Assembly (NCBI GenBank): GCA_015228925.1
Contig: JADGCQ010000003.1
Location: 1 to 64,000 of the forward strand
Reading direction: 5' to 3'
Length of the DNA stretch: 64,000 nt
From: Magnetococcales bacterium
Lineage (GTDB): Bacteria > Pseudomonadota > Magnetococcia > Magnetococcales > UBA8363
Part shown: positions 50,699-60,311 of the stretch, piece after piece
Layout: the number at the start of each line of letters is the position of its first letter
How positions within the stretch are numbered: the stretch's first letter is position 1
Notes under the pieces: generated by a model
Seen by the model: the letters and a program-made list of their open reading frames with translations, nothing else
Told to the model about the DNA's origin: nothing
Databases searched by the model: none
Position numbers and translations under genes: made by a program

Positions 50699-52762
50699 TC
50701 ATGCCAGATGGAAAGCGACCAAAATCAGGTCGATGGCTTTGATGCCGATAAAGGGGACGATCAATCCGCCGACGCCGTAGATCAGCAGGTTGCGCCGCAA
50801 CAGGGCCGCAGCACCCATCGCCCGGCAGGATACCCCTTTCAGGGCCAGCGGGATCAGGGCGATGATGATCAGGGCGTTGAAGATGACCGCCGACAGGATG
50901 GCTGAGGAAGGTGTCGCCAACCTCATGATATTGAATACGTCCAGGGCCGGATAGGTGGAGGCGAAGGCGGCTGGGATGATGGCGAAATATTTGGCAATGT
51001 CGTTGGCGATGGAAAAGGTGGTCAGGGCACCCCGGGTCATGAGCATCTGTTTTCCGGTCTCTACCACCTCGATCAGTTTGGTGGGGTTGGAATCCAGATC
51101 CACCATGTTGCCCGCCTCTTTGGCGGCCTGGGTACCGGTGTTCATGGCCACGGCTACGTCGGCCTGGGCCAGGGCGGGGGCATCGTTGGTTCCATCCCCG
51201 GTCATGGCCACCAGGCGTCCTTCCGCTTGGTAGTGCCGGATCAGCTTCAGTTTGGCCTCAGGTGTCGCCTCGGCGAGGAAGTCGTCTACCCCCGCTTCGG
51301 CGGCGATGGTCGCCGCCGTGAGCCGGTTGTCGCCGGTGATCATCACGGTTTTGATCCCCATGCGCCGCAATTCGGCAAAACGTTCCTTGATCCCCCCTTT
51401 GACGATATCCTTTAATTCCACGATCCCCAGGGGTTGGTTTCCCTCCGCCACGACCAAGGGTGTGGATCCACGGAGGGCAATTATCTCCACGTTTTGTTGT
51501 AGAGACGACGGCCAGCGTCCTTTCTGTGCCTCGATATGTTGGCGTACTGCGTCTGCTGCCCCCTTGCGGATGCTGCGTCCGTTCCAGTCGATGCCGCTCA
51601 TGCGGGTCTGGGCGGTGAAGTGGATGAAACTGGCCCCTTCGGGATGGATGTCTCGTCCACGCTGATGCAATTTTTCCTTGGCCAGGGCGACGATGGAACG
51701 TCCTTCCGGGGTTTCATCGGCCAGGGAAGAGAGAAGGACCGCCTCCGCCAATTCTTTTTCTCCAACACCGGCGATTGGAACGAAGGCGGAGGCTTCACGA
51801 TTACCCAGGGTGATGGTGCCGGTCTTGTCCAGCAGAAGTACATCCACGTCGCCTGCCGCCTCCACGGCCCTACCGGAGGTGGCCAGCACATTTTTTCCCA
51901 ACATACGGCTCATCCCTGCGACGCCGATGGCCGACAGCAGGCCACCGATGGTGGTGGGGATCAGGCAGACCAGGAGTGCCGTCAATACGGTGACCGTGAC
52001 CGGCGTACCCGCTTGGGCAGCCTCCACGCTATAGATTGAAAACGGTAGCAGCGTCACGGTCGCCATCAGGAAGACCAAAGTGAGCATCACCAGCAGGATG
52101 GTCAGGGCGATTTCATTGGGAGTTTTCTGCCGTTTGGCCCCCTCGACCATGCCAATCATGCGGTCCAGGAAGGTGTCGCCGGGATTGGCTGCGATGCGCA
52201 CCACCAACCAGTCGGAGAGTACCCGGGTGCCGCCGGTGACGGCGGAAAAATCGCCACCCGATTCGCGGATGACCGGTGCCGATTCGCCGGTGATGGCCGA
52301 TTCGTCCACCGAGGCGACCCCATCCAACACTTCGCCATCGCCGGGGATCATATCGCCGGTGGCAACCAGTACCACGTCTCCCCGACGCAAGGATTCGGAG
52401 GGGACGGTTTCCCATGCGGCGTCGTGGCGTGGTTCCCGGAGTTTTTTGGCTGGGATGGTGCGTCGCAACCCTTTGAGTGCGGCGGCCTGGGCTTTGCCAC
52501 GCCCTTCCGCCACCGCTTCGGCAAAATTGGCGAACAATACCGTGAACCATAACCATAAGGTTATGGCCAGGATAAATCCAACGGGGGCTTCGCCTTGGCC
52601 GATCAGTGCCTGGACAAACAGGCCGCTGGTCAGCAGACTACCCATCCAGACGACGAACATGACAGGGTTGCGGATTTGATGGCGTGGTGAGAGTCGTTTG
52701 AAAGAGTCGATGACCGCTTCCCGCAAGATGGCGACATCGAAGAGTGCGCGTTGTGTTTGCAT
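50699..52762 (-). CDS. kdpB: K+-transporting P-type ATPase subunit KdpB
   Basis: The catalytic P-type ATPase subunit, 687 residues, about the usual length. It shows the actuator T-G-E-S-A near residue 160, [10 protein letters not shown] with the phosphorylated Asp near 310, and the hinge G-D-G-T-N-D near 520. The terminal helices with [24 protein letters not shown] are intact. A start at ATG 52762 has AAGGA at good spacing. An ATG five codons upstream (52777) overlaps the kdpA stop by four bases (ATGA) and is equally possible. Confidence 0.96.
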   Translation of the reverse strand: MQTQRALFDVAILREAVIDSFKRLSPRHQIRNPVMFVVWMGSLLTSGLFVQALIGQGEAPVGFILAITLWLWFTVLFANFAEAVAEGRGKAQAAALKGLRRTIPAKKLREPRHDAAWETVPSESLRRGDVVLVATGDMIPGDGEVLDGVASVDESAITGESAPVIRESGGDFSAVTGGTRVLSDWLVVRIAANPGDTFLDRMIGMVEGAKRQKTPNEIALTILLVMLTLVFLMATVTLLPFSIYSVEAAQAGTPVTVTVLTALLVCLIPTTIGGLLSAIGVAGMSRMLGKNVLATSGRAVEAAGDVDVLLLDKTGTITLGNREASAFVPIAGVGEKELAEAVLLSSLADETPEGRSIVALAKEKLHQRGRDIHPEGASFIHFTAQTRMSGIDWNGRSIRKGAADAVRQHIEAQKGRWPSSLQQNVEIIALRGSTPLVVAEGNQPLGIVELKDIVKGGIKERFAELRRMGIKTVMITGDNRLTAATIAAEAGVDDFLAEATPEAKLKLIRHYQAEGRLVAMTGDGTNDAPALAQADVAVAMNTGTQAAKEAGNMVDLDSNPTKLIEVVETGKQMLMTRGALTTFSIANDIAKYFAIIPAAFASTYPALDVFNIMRLATPSSAILSAVIFNALIIIALIPLALKGVSCRAMGAAALLRRNLLIYGVGGLIVPFIGIKAIDLILVAFHLA

Positions 52763-52773
52763 GAGTATTTCCT

Positions 52774-54513
52774 TCATCCCTGTCCGTTGATCATGAGTAC
52801 GTGTTCCACGATTGGCCCCAGGGCCAACGCAGGGAGAAACGTCAATGCGCCGACGATGATGACTGTGCCGATGAGCAGAACGACGAACAATGGGGTGTGG
52901 GTGGGGAGGGTTCCCGCCGAAAGAGGGATGGTTTTTTTGGCGGCGAGCGATCCGGCGATGGCCAATACCGGGATGATGACCCAATAGCGGGCCAACAGCA
53001 TGGCGATCCCCAGCATCATATTATAAAAAGGGGTGTTGGCCGAAAGTCCGGCAAAGGCACTGCCATTGTTGTTGCCCGCCGAGGAGAAGGCGTACAAAAT
53101 TTCCGAAAAACCGTGAATACCCGGATTGGCGATACCTGCCCGTCCAGATTCCGAGGCCACGGCGATGGCGGTACCGAGAAGCACTGCCAGGCAGGGGACG
53201 AGAATGGCTACCGAGGCCATTTTAATCTCGAAGGCTTCTACTTTCTTGCCCAGATATTCGGGGGTACGACCGATCATCAATCCAGAGACGAAGACAGCCA
53301 CCAGGGCGAAGATGATCATGCCGTAGAGTCCCGATCCTACCCCGCCGAAGATCACCTCACCCAATTGCATCAACCCCATGGGGACCAGACCACCCAGGGG
53401 GGTAAAGGAGTCGTGCATGGCGTTGACCGAACCGTTGGATGCCGCCGTGGTTGCGGTGGCCCAAATGGCGGAATTGACGATGCCGAAGCGGACCTCTTTA
53501 CCTTCCATGTTACCTCCAGGGGTGGTATCGGAGGCGGTGACCTCCAGTCCGAGCCGTTGGAAGAGCGGATTGCCTGCCTGTTCCGCGCTGGTACACAGTA
53601 TCAGAAGCGCGGTAAAAACGAGGGTCATGGCGGCAAGGATGACGATCCCCTGCCGATGATCTCCGACAATGCTGCCAAAGGTGAAGCAGAGTGCTGCGGG
53701 AATCAGAAGAATAGAGAGCATCTCCAAAATGTTGGAAAATGGTGTTGGATTTTCCAGAGGGTGGGCGGAGTTGACGTTGAAAAATCCACCGCCGTTGGTT
53801 CCCAATTGTTTGATGGCCACCTGGGAGGCTGTTGGACCCAGGGCGATGACTTGTTCTGTCGCCCCTTTTTCTATCGGCTGCACCAGATGGACGGAACGAT
53901 AGGGTTCAAAGGTTTGCACCACCCCCTGACCGACCAACGCCAGGGAGAGCAGCAGGCTGAGGGGTAGGAGGATATAGAGGATGGAACGGGTCATATCGAC
54001 CCAAAAGTTGCCGATGACCCCCGATTCCCGGCGGGTGAAAGCCCGCATCAGGGCTGCCAAAACCGCCATGCCGGTGGCGGCTGAGAGAAAGTTTTGTACG
54101 GTCAGACCGCACATTTGGGTCAGATAGGACATCGTGGTTTCACCCCCGTAGCCCTGCCAGTTGGTGTTACTGGCGAAACTGATGGCTGTATTGAGGGCGG
54201 AGTCTGGGGTAATGTTGGCCATGGCCTGGGGGTTGAATGGTAGCCAGGACTGAACCCGTTGGAGCAGATAGACCGTCAGCAACCCAAGCAGATTGAGTGC
54301 CAGCATTGCCAGGGCATAACGGCTCCAGGACATTTCCTGATCGGGGCGGATACCGCACAGACGGTAGATTCCGCGTTCCAGGGGGGTGATCCAGCGCATC
54401 CAGGGGGGGATGGCATCGCCATAAATTTTGGCCATGGTGATTCCCAATGGCCAGGCGAGGAGCAACAACAGGGCAAGATAGAGGGTTATTTGCAGGAGTG
54501 CGTTGAGGGTCAT
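52774..54513 (-). CDS. kdpA: K+-transporting ATPase subunit KdpA
   Basis: The K+-selective channel-like subunit, 579 residues with ten or more membrane helices. The four filter-like loops can be located: [14 protein letters not shown] near residue 115, [22 protein letters not shown] near 230, [17 protein letters not shown] near 345 and [16 protein letters not shown] near 470. Each has the glycine at the selectivity position. The ATG at 54513 has GGAG upstream and overlaps the kdpF stop. It is one of the most conserved genes in the window. Confidence 0.96.
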   Translation of the reverse strand: MTLNALLQITLYLALLLLLAWPLGITMAKIYGDAIPPWMRWITPLERGIYRLCGIRPDQEMSWSRYALAMLALNLLGLLTVYLLQRVQSWLPFNPQAMANITPDSALNTAISFASNTNWQGYGGETTMSYLTQMCGLTVQNFLSAATGMAVLAALMRAFTRRESGVIGNFWVDMTRSILYILLPLSLLLSLALVGQGVVQTFEPYRSVHLVQPIEKGATEQVIALGPTASQVAIKQLGTNGGGFFNVNSAHPLENPTPFSNILEMLSILLIPAALCFTFGSIVGDHRQGIVILAAMTLVFTALLILCTSAEQAGNPLFQRLGLEVTASDTTPGGNMEGKEVRFGIVNSAIWATATTAASNGSVNAMHDSFTPLGGLVPMGLMQLGEVIFGGVGSGLYGMIIFALVAVFVSGLMIGRTPEYLGKKVEAFEIKMASVAILVPCLAVLLGTAIAVASESGRAGIANPGIHGFSEILYAFSSAGNNNGSAFAGLSANTPFYNMMLGIAMLLARYWVIIPVLAIAGSLAAKKTIPLSAGTLPTHTPLFVVLLIGTVIIVGALTFLPALALGPIVEHVLMINGQG

Positions 54514-54602
54514 GAGAATTTCTCCGGTACAAACAGCACAAATCCCAAGTAAATGAACACTACCACCGCCATGATGATTCCGATAAGATAGAGGGTGGAC
54601 AT
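54510..54602 (-). CDS. kdpF: KdpF small membrane subunit
   Basis: A 30-codon gene for a single-helix peptide (MSTLYLIGIIMAVVVFIYLG and then [10 protein letters not shown]). KdpF binds KdpA and stabilises the KdpFABC complex. The size, the hydrophobic helix and the terminal P-E-K-F match the family. Its TGA overlaps the kdpA ATG by four bases. It is shorter than usual gene-calling cutoffs. Confidence 0.9.
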   Translation of the reverse strand: MSTLYLIGIIMAVVVFIYLGFVLFVPEKFS

Positions 54603-54604
54603 GA

Positions 54605-54694
54605 TTATCGCCTCCGCAAGTGGTCAAGCATGGGGATGAGGAACGCCGACCCGGCGAAGAAACCAACCGCCAGAACAACCCAGAACAGATCCAT
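54605..54694 (-). CDS. 29-residue membrane peptide upstream of kdpF
   Basis: A 29-codon gene (MDLFWVVLAVGFFAGSAFLI and then PMLDHLRRR) with an ATG preceded by GGGAG. It encodes one membrane helix with a basic C-terminal tail. It ends two bases before the kdpF ATG. A peptide of this kind precedes kdpF in other proteobacterial kdp operons, so it is likely real and possibly an additional subunit or leader peptide. Its function is not established. Confidence 0.65.
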   Translation of the reverse strand: MDLFWVVLAVGFFAGSAFLIPMLDHLRRR

Positions 54695-54823
54695 GACAGG
54701 TACTCCCGATTGAGAGGAAAACGGATGGTCGTTATTCTAGGAGGTCGATGATCAAAATGGGGTATAATGTGGCGATGAAGAGCTAAAAATTTTATCAATG
54801 AAAACGACTCAAGGAGGAGAAAG

Positions 54824-55148
54824 ATGGATCTTGACCGCTATGATCCTGTCCCGCACACGAAAGAGGACACCGCCCGATGGATGTTAGATCTGGAATTCAA
54901 GTCTGCCTATGACGCTCTCGAAGAAGAGTATGCGACCTTGACCACGTTTTTGGAGGCACGCAAGGCTGCCGGGTTGACCTAGGAAGAGATCGCCAAACGC
55001 ATGGACACCACCAAGAGTGCCATTTCTCGTCTGGAATCCTCTCTCGGTAATGGCCGTATCTGGCTCTCCCTGGCCCTCCCTGGCCACCCTGCGCCGTTAT
55101 GCCGCCGCAGTCGGATGCCGTTTGGAGTTGAAGTTGTTGCCCCGCTGA
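54824..55148 (+). pseudogene. HigA/XRE-type antitoxin with nonsense and frameshift mutations
   Basis: AAGGAGGAG, seven bases before the ATG, is an excellent ribosome site. The first 52 codons give the acidic N-terminal part of a HigA-like antitoxin, ending ARKAAGLT. An amber TAG (54980-54982) stands where relatives have Gln, and the helix-turn-helix continues as EEIAKRMDTTKSAISRLES. A 10-base tandem duplication (CTCCCTGGCC, 55066-55075 and 55076-55085) then shifts the frame, after which the normal ending LATLRRYAAAVGCRLEL resumes. The gene is thus broken twice. No toxin gene remains upstream. A TATAAT box at 54763-54768 may be its old promoter. Confidence 0.8.
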
Positions 55149-55166
55149 CTCGCGGAACGCACCGTC

Positions 55167-55883
55167 TCATCCTTGGGAAGAGACCAAGCAGGTTTTATCT
55201 GCCTTGGGTCGGTCCGAGGTCAACTTGTCACCGGTGATCCGATAATACAGATCCTCGGCAATGTTGGTGATGTGGTCGCCAATCCGTTCCAGATTTTTGG
55301 CCATGAACAACAGATGGATACATGAACTGATATTTTTCGGCGATTCCATCATATGGGTTAAAAGTTCACGAAACATGCCGTCGTACAAGGTATCGACCGC
55401 CTCATCCCCCGCCCAAACCGCCATGGCCAGTTCCGTTTTTTCCTCGATCCAACCTTGGCGCATCCGTTCCAACTGTTCCAGAACCATGATTCCCATGACC
55501 CGCAAACCACCCGCCGCCTCTGGCAAAGGATGCAATGCCAAGGTGCCCACCCGTTTGCTGATGTTTTTACTGAAATCACCCATCCGTTCCAATTCGGAGG
55601 AAGCCTTCTGAATGGCTATCACCCAACGCAGATCATCCGCCATAGGGCTGCGTAACGCCAGAATTTTGATGGAACTATCCTCAATCGCCCGATCCAGATC
55701 ATCCACCTTGGAATCCCTTTGAATGACCTCCTGTGCCAGTTGCGGATCAAAGTGGGACACCGCCGTCATGGAATCGTGAATCATGTCATAAACCAGATCA
55801 AACTGACGGACGAGCATCTCGTCCAAGAATTTAAGTTCCTGATCAAAAGAGGCCACCGTATGGGGTGATGAATGTCTCGGCAT
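55167..55883 (-). CDS. phoU: Phosphate signalling protein PhoU
   Basis: A 238-residue all-helical protein of two three-helix PhoU bundles. It restrains the PhoR/PhoB response and the Pst transporter. Metal- and partner-binding motifs E/D-x-x-x-D occur in both halves: DSKVDDLDRAIED near residue 60, ELERMGDFSKNI near 95, and the second-bundle equivalent NLERIGDHITNIAED near 200. The length is normal. It is transcribed after pstB with 36 bases between them. Confidence 0.95.
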   Translation of the reverse strand: MPRHSSPHTVASFDQELKFLDEMLVRQFDLVYDMIHDSMTAVSHFDPQLAQEVIQRDSKVDDLDRAIEDSSIKILALRSPMADDLRWVIAIQKASSELERMGDFSKNISKRVGTLALHPLPEAAGGLRVMGIMVLEQLERMRQGWIEEKTELAMAVWAGDEAVDTLYDGMFRELLTHMMESPKNISSCIHLLFMAKNLERIGDHITNIAEDLYYRITGDKLTSDRPKADKTCLVSSQG

Positions 55884-55919
55884 GGTTGAATTCCTTATTA
55901 GGAGAAGTGTTCTCCGCCA

Positions 55920-56666
55920 TCAACCAAAGCGGCCGGTGACGTAACCTTTGGTACGTTCTTCTTTGGGGTTGGTGAAAATAACCTCCGTTGGGCCGAATTC
56001 TACCAACTCTCCCAGATGAAAGAAACCGGTATGATGGGCAACCCGTGCCGCTTGTTGCATGGAATGGGTGACGATGACGATGGTGTAGTTTTGGGACAGA
56101 TCATCGATCAATTCCTCCACACGGGCGGTTGCGATGGGATCCAGGGCGGAACAAGGTTCATCCATCAAGACCACTTCGGGATTGACCGCAATGGCGCGGG
56201 CAATGCACAACCGCTGTTGCTGTCCCCCGGAAAGACTGGTCCCAGGCTCTTGCAAACGGTCTTTGACTTCGCCCCATAATCCCGCCTTGATCAGGCTGGA
56301 TTCGACCACCTCGTTCAATTGGGCATGGCTGTTGGTCATGCCATGAATACGTGGGCCGTAGGCGACATTGTCAAAGATGGATTTGGGAAAGGGATTGGGT
56401 TTTTGAAATACCATCCCAACCCGCGCCCGCAATTGTACCACATCCACCGATGGGCCATAGATATCCTCGGAATCCAGTGTGATGGAGCCTGAAACCCGGC
56501 AGCCGACTACGGTATCGTTCATCCGGTTCAGGCATTTGAGATAGGTACTTTTTCCGCAGCCCGAAGGACCAATCAAGGCAGTTACCCGATGCTGCCGGAT
56601 GGGGAGAGAGACCGCGCTCAATGCTTGTTTGTTGCCGTAATAAACATCGACATTGCGGGAATCCAT
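55920..56666 (-). CDS. pstB: Phosphate ABC transporter ATPase PstB
   Basis: The ATPase of the high-affinity phosphate transporter. The 248-residue chain starts [16 protein letters not shown], has the Walker [10 protein letters not shown] near residue 36, Q-loop VFQKPNPFP near 92, the ABC signature L-S-G-G-Q-Q-Q-R near 150, Walker B V-V-L-M-D-E-P near 170 and the switch His in T-H-S-M. The ATG at 56666 has GAGAGGTG upstream. The frame also extends from a TTG at 56762, which would add 32 low-complexity residues. pstS, pstC and pstA are not beside it: upstream is a divergent gap and the LTXXQ gene. Confidence 0.93.
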   Translation of the reverse strand: MDSRNVDVYYGNKQALSAVSLPIRQHRVTALIGPSGCGKSTYLKCLNRMNDTVVGCRVSGSITLDSEDIYGPSVDVVQLRARVGMVFQKPNPFPKSIFDNVAYGPRIHGMTNSHAQLNEVVESSLIKAGLWGEVKDRLQEPGTSLSGGQQQRLCIARAIAVNPEVVLMDEPCSALDPIATARVEELIDDLSQNYTIVIVTHSMQQAARVAHHTGFFHLGELVEFGPTEVIFTNPKEERTKGYVTGRFG

Positions 56667-56883
56667 CTTGATCACCTCTCCACCATCCTCAGGTGATTCG
56701 GAGGAGCAATCTGTGGTGGATGACGTATTGCCAGAATGTTTGAAAATCAATGGACTTTTCAATGGAATGATCCTATCTGGGATTCATCGCTTTCTCGTGG
56801 TAACGACCGCAAGCCTTGGGCAAAATGCCCCAGAGTGCCACGAAGAGCCACGATACCGTCATGGCGTTGTGACACGCCATGCT

Positions 56884-56903
56884 ACCATACGCAAGGGTAT
56901 GGT
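56884..56903. promoter_or_regulatory. MerR/CueR-type dyad
   Basis: ACCATAC(GCAAGG)GTATGGT: 7-base arms around a six-base centre. Copper-responsive CueR operators have the same ACC..GGT ends and commonly a GCAAGG centre. The site lies 170 bases upstream of the LTXXQ/copA pair, further than usual, and no MerR-family gene is in the window. It is a hint only. Confidence 0.3.
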
Positions 56904-56977
56904 ATGGAAGGGATCATCCGCTAGGTTGAATTTTTTCATCAACAGGGTAAATTGTGAAAGATGATTCATTTTTACTT

Positions 56978-57005
56978 TTGATAATCGGAACGTTGAGAGT
57001 ACGAT
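56978..57005 (+). promoter_or_regulatory. Candidate promoter of the LTXXQ-copA unit
   Basis: TTGATA (five of six), a 16-base spacer and TACGAT (four of six), about 70 bases before the start of the LTXXQ protein gene. Confidence 0.3.
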
Positions 57006-57073
57006 ACGATGACCATGACGGGGTGCAGAATGGGAAAGAGATCGGGACAACGTTTTGTAATGGATGAAAATCG

Positions 57074-57847
57074 ATGAAAATATCAAGAGGGAAGATATTG
57101 GGCGTGACGGGGTGTTTCATGCTGTTGGCCATGACGGTGGCCAAATTCCCCCTGGCAGGGGACCAGACGGAGCCTTCCGCAGTATCGCCTGCCATGGAGG
57201 TGAACAAGGTGGATCACGCGATTGCGGCAAGTCCGCAGAGTGGTCCGGCAGTTTCCGAGGGGAAACCAGAGGTGCAGCCCCAGATCCCGGTGACGGTGGG
57301 AACACACCCCGGGCCAGGAGCGATGCCAGGAGAAGTGCCAGACATGCCACAGAATTCCGGACCTATGGGGCACTATCCCGGTATGATGTCGGGGGGGCCG
57401 GGTTCCATGAACCATCAAGCCATGGGGATGACCGGTTTTATGGTCAACCGGAACTCTGGAAACTGGAGCCAGGGGCGGGGGCGTGGTTTTCCCATAGGTT
57501 CCATGGGGTTTACCCGTTTGGCGACCGATACCGAGGCGGTGGAACGGTTTTTGTATGATCAAAAGCAAAGGATTGCCATCACCAGCGGGCAGGAAAATGC
57601 GTGGAATGCCTTTGCCCGGTCGATTTTAAACCAGATTTCCGTCTCTATCGAAGCGATGAACACCATGCGGCAAGCAGCGGCGGATAATCCCATGGATCGG
57701 ACCGATCAACAATTGACCGCCATGGAAACCATGGTCAAACAGCGGCGTGCCCTGTTTCAGGATTTTCGTACCCTGCATGGGCAATTGACTGCTGAGCAAA
57801 AACCTTTCGTCGAACAGTTGTATGTGAACGCCAGCGAATCCTTGTGA
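57074..57847 (+). CDS. Spy/CpxP-type periplasmic LTXXQ protein
   Basis: A 257-residue exported protein. The signal peptide ([18 protein letters not shown]) is followed by about 120 residues of Pro/Gly/Met-rich low-complexity sequence ([18 protein letters not shown]). The helical C-terminal domain (about 150-257) holds the LTXXQ motif, L-T-A-E-Q, near residue 240, with [15 protein letters not shown] in the first helix. Spy/CpxP proteins are envelope-stress chaperones, often metal-induced. The Met- and His-rich middle could bind copper; this fits the copper ATPase gene that starts seven bases downstream. The two genes are probably one unit. Confidence 0.72.
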   Translation: MKISRGKILGVTGCFMLLAMTVAKFPLAGDQTEPSAVSPAMEVNKVDHAIAASPQSGPAVSEGKPEVQPQIPVTVGTHPGPGAMPGEVPDMPQNSGPMGHYPGMMSGGPGSMNHQAMGMTGFMVNRNSGNWSQGRGRGFPIGSMGFTRLATDTEAVERFLYDQKQRIAITSGQENAWNAFARSILNQISVSIEAMNTMRQAAADNPMDRTDQQLTAMETMVKQRRALFQDFRTLHGQLTAEQKPFVEQLYVNASESL

Positions 57848-57854
57848 AGAATCC

Positions 57855-60311
57855 ATGAACGATACCGATATCCCTTCTGAGCCGATGGTGACGTTGCCTG
57901 TCAGCGGCATGAAATGCGCATCCTGTTCCGGTCGCGTGGAGCGGTGTCTGAACCAGTTGCCCGAGGTACGTCAGGCGCAAGTCAATCTGGCCATGGCCCA
58001 GGTGACGGTTACGGGGACGATTGGATTGGAGAACCTGGTGGTCGCGGTGGAACAGTTGGGTTTTCGCGTTCCAGCGACCACCGAAACGTTTTTGATGGAA
58101 AAAGTTTCGTCGGCACTGGAGGGATTACCGCTGGCGGAGGCCTTGCGGGGCGTCGTCGGGGTGCGTGGCGTGGTGTTGGATGAAAACTTGGCGACCATCA
58201 CCTATATTCCGGGAACGGTGACCCTGGAAAAATTACAGGATGTGGTGCAAGGATTGGGTGTCCGTTTGCAGCGGACCGATGCGCCACAGGATGGGATGGA
58301 TGTGGTGGATGCCGAAAGGGTGGAGGAATATCGGGCCATCCGCCATCGACTTGGGCTTGGCGCGGTTTTGGTGGCGGCGACCTTGGTGCTGGTTCACTGG
58401 GATATGTGGGGGTTGGGGAGTTTGGTTGCGTTATCCCAGGTGACCAATCAATGGTTGCAGTTTCTGTTGATCTTGCCGGTGCAGTTTTGGTCGGGCTGGT
58501 TGTTTCACGAAAACGCCTGGGTGACCGCCCGTCATGGTTCTACGAACATGCACAGTTTGGTCTCTCTCGGAACGTTCAGTGCTTTTTTCTATTCGGTATT
58601 GGTGTTGGTGGTTCCCGATCTTTTTGCGGTCAAGGGGATTCATGCTGAGGTCTATTTTGAATCATCGGGGTCGATCATCGTCCTGATCCTGCTGGGAAGA
58701 TTTTTGGAAATTCGTGCCAAGGGGAAAACGTCTCAGGCGATCCGTTCCCTCATGGCGTTGGCCCCCAAGATTGCCCGGGTGGCGCGGGATGGCGTGGAGA
58801 TTGCCGTTTCGTTACGCGATGTGGTGGTTGGTGATCGTGTCATCGTGCGACCTGGGGAAAAAGTTCCGGTGGATGGGGTGATCCTCCAAGGCAGTTCGGT
58901 GGTGGATGAGTCCATGTTGACGGGAGAATCCATCCCCGTCAGTCGGGGGGTCGGAGAACCCGTCACGGGTGGTACCCTCAACACGTCAGGGGCCTTTACC
59001 TTTGAAGCGACGCGGGTTGGCCAAGAGACGGCATTGGCCCGGATCGTGGATATGGTGCGTCAGGCCCAGGGGGCCAAACCCCCCATTGCCAGATTGGCGG
59101 ATCGTATCGCGGCCATTTTTGTACCGACGGTGTTGGGTATTGGGGTGGTGACATTTTTGGCTTGGTGGCTTTTTGGACCCGAACCGGCGTTGACTTATGC
59201 GTTGTTGAATTTTGTTTCGGTATTGATTATCGCCTGTCCGTGCGCCCTGGGATTGGCGACTCCCACTTCCATCCTGGTGGGGACGGGGAAGGGGGCGGAA
59301 AATGGGATTTTGGTCAAGGGGGGGGATGCCCTGGAAAGGGCCTGTGGGTTGGATGTGGTGGTGTTTGACAAAACCGGTACGCTGACCCGTGGAAAACCCG
59401 TGTTGACCGATTGGACCGGAAATGATGCGCAATTGGCCTTGGTGGCCGCTGCCGAGGCCCGTTCCGAACATCCCATTGCTCAGGCAATCGTGCGTTGGGC
59501 GCGTCAGAAGAAGCTGGAGCTGCCGCCGGTCAACTCTTTTGAGGCCATGGCGGGATTGGGGATCCAGGCGGATGTCGCGGGTCATGATGTGCGGGTGGGG
59601 ACTCGTCGATTCATGAAAAATGCTGGGATTGTGTTTTCCACGGAAGAGATGTTCCTCGATCACTGTGAGCAGGGGGGCAAAACCGCCATGCTGGCGGCGG
59701 TGGATGGGGGGGTGGTCGGCGTGATCGCGGTGGCGGATGTGGTGAAAGAAGAGAGTGCTGGGGCGGTATCACGGCTGCGGGCTTTGGGGTTGGAGGTGGT
59801 GATGCTGACGGGAGATAACCGTCGCACCGCCCAGGCCATCGCTGGGGAAGTGGGAATCGCGCACATTCTGGCCGAGGTGCTGCCGGAACAAAAATCGGAT
59901 GAGATTCAAGCTTTGCAAGCGCAGGGGAAGAGGGTTGCCATGGTTGGCGATGGGATCAACGATGCCCCCGCTTTGGCCCAGGCCGATGTGGGAATCGCTT
60001 TGGGGACGGGGACCGACGTGGCCATGGAGAGTGCCGATATGACCTTGATCTCCGGGGATCCCCGGGGGGTGGCGACCGCCATTGAGCTTTCCAGGGCAAC
60101 CATGCGCAATATTCGTCAAAATCTGTTTTGGGCTTTTGCGTACAACATTATTTTGATCCCTTTGGCCGCAGGGGTATGGTTTCCTTGGTTTGGGATTTTA
60201 TTGTCGCCAGTGTTTGCGGCGGCGGCCATGGCCCTTTCGAGTGTTACGGTGGTCACCAACGCCTTGCGATTGCGCCACTTTAAACCATCGGTCTGTCACC
60301 CCTCATTGTGA
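57855..60311 (+). CDS. copA: Copper-translocating P-type ATPase
   Basis: An 818-residue P1B-type ATPase that exports Cu(I). The first HMA domain (about 12-73) has the C21-A-S-C24 metal site. A second HMA-like domain (about 79-140) has no CxxC motif, so it should not bind metal. Eight membrane helices follow; the transport site C461-P-C463 is in helix six. T-G-E-S (356-359), D505-K-T-G-T with the phosphorylated Asp, S-E-H-P (537-540) and G-D-G-I-N-D near 702 are intact. The M-A-L-S-S and N/Y residues of the last helices fit the copper group. It lies seven bases after the LTXXQ gene. Confidence 0.93.
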   Translation: MNDTDIPSEPMVTLPVSGMKCASCSGRVERCLNQLPEVRQAQVNLAMAQVTVTGTIGLENLVVAVEQLGFRVPATTETFLMEKVSSALEGLPLAEALRGVVGVRGVVLDENLATITYIPGTVTLEKLQDVVQGLGVRLQRTDAPQDGMDVVDAERVEEYRAIRHRLGLGAVLVAATLVLVHWDMWGLGSLVALSQVTNQWLQFLLILPVQFWSGWLFHENAWVTARHGSTNMHSLVSLGTFSAFFYSVLVLVVPDLFAVKGIHAEVYFESSGSIIVLILLGRFLEIRAKGKTSQAIRSLMALAPKIARVARDGVEIAVSLRDVVVGDRVIVRPGEKVPVDGVILQGSSVVDESMLTGESIPVSRGVGEPVTGGTLNTSGAFTFEATRVGQETALARIVDMVRQAQGAKPPIARLADRIAAIFVPTVLGIGVVTFLAWWLFGPEPALTYALLNFVSVLIIACPCALGLATPTSILVGTGKGAENGILVKGGDALERACGLDVVVFDKTGTLTRGKPVLTDWTGNDAQLALVAAAEARSEHPIAQAIVRWARQKKLELPPVNSFEAMAGLGIQADVAGHDVRVGTRRFMKNAGIVFSTEEMFLDHCEQGGKTAMLAAVDGGVVGVIAVADVVKEESAGAVSRLRALGLEVVMLTGDNRRTAQAIAGEVGIAHILAEVLPEQKSDEIQALQAQGKRVAMVGDGINDAPALAQADVGIALGTGTDVAMESADMTLISGDPRGVATAIELSRATMRNIRQNLFWAFAYNIILIPLAAGVWFPWFGILLSPVFAAAAMALSSVTVVTNALRLRHFKPSVCHPSL

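Larger units (their letters stand above)
56763..57073. other. Divergent intergenic region between pstB and the LTXXQ gene
   Basis: About 310 bases (400 if the pstB start is at 56666) with no supportable gene. It holds a MerR-type dyad (56884-56903) and a promoter-like pair (56978-57005). I see no clear Pho box (CTGTCAT-like direct repeats). Confidence 0.5.
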
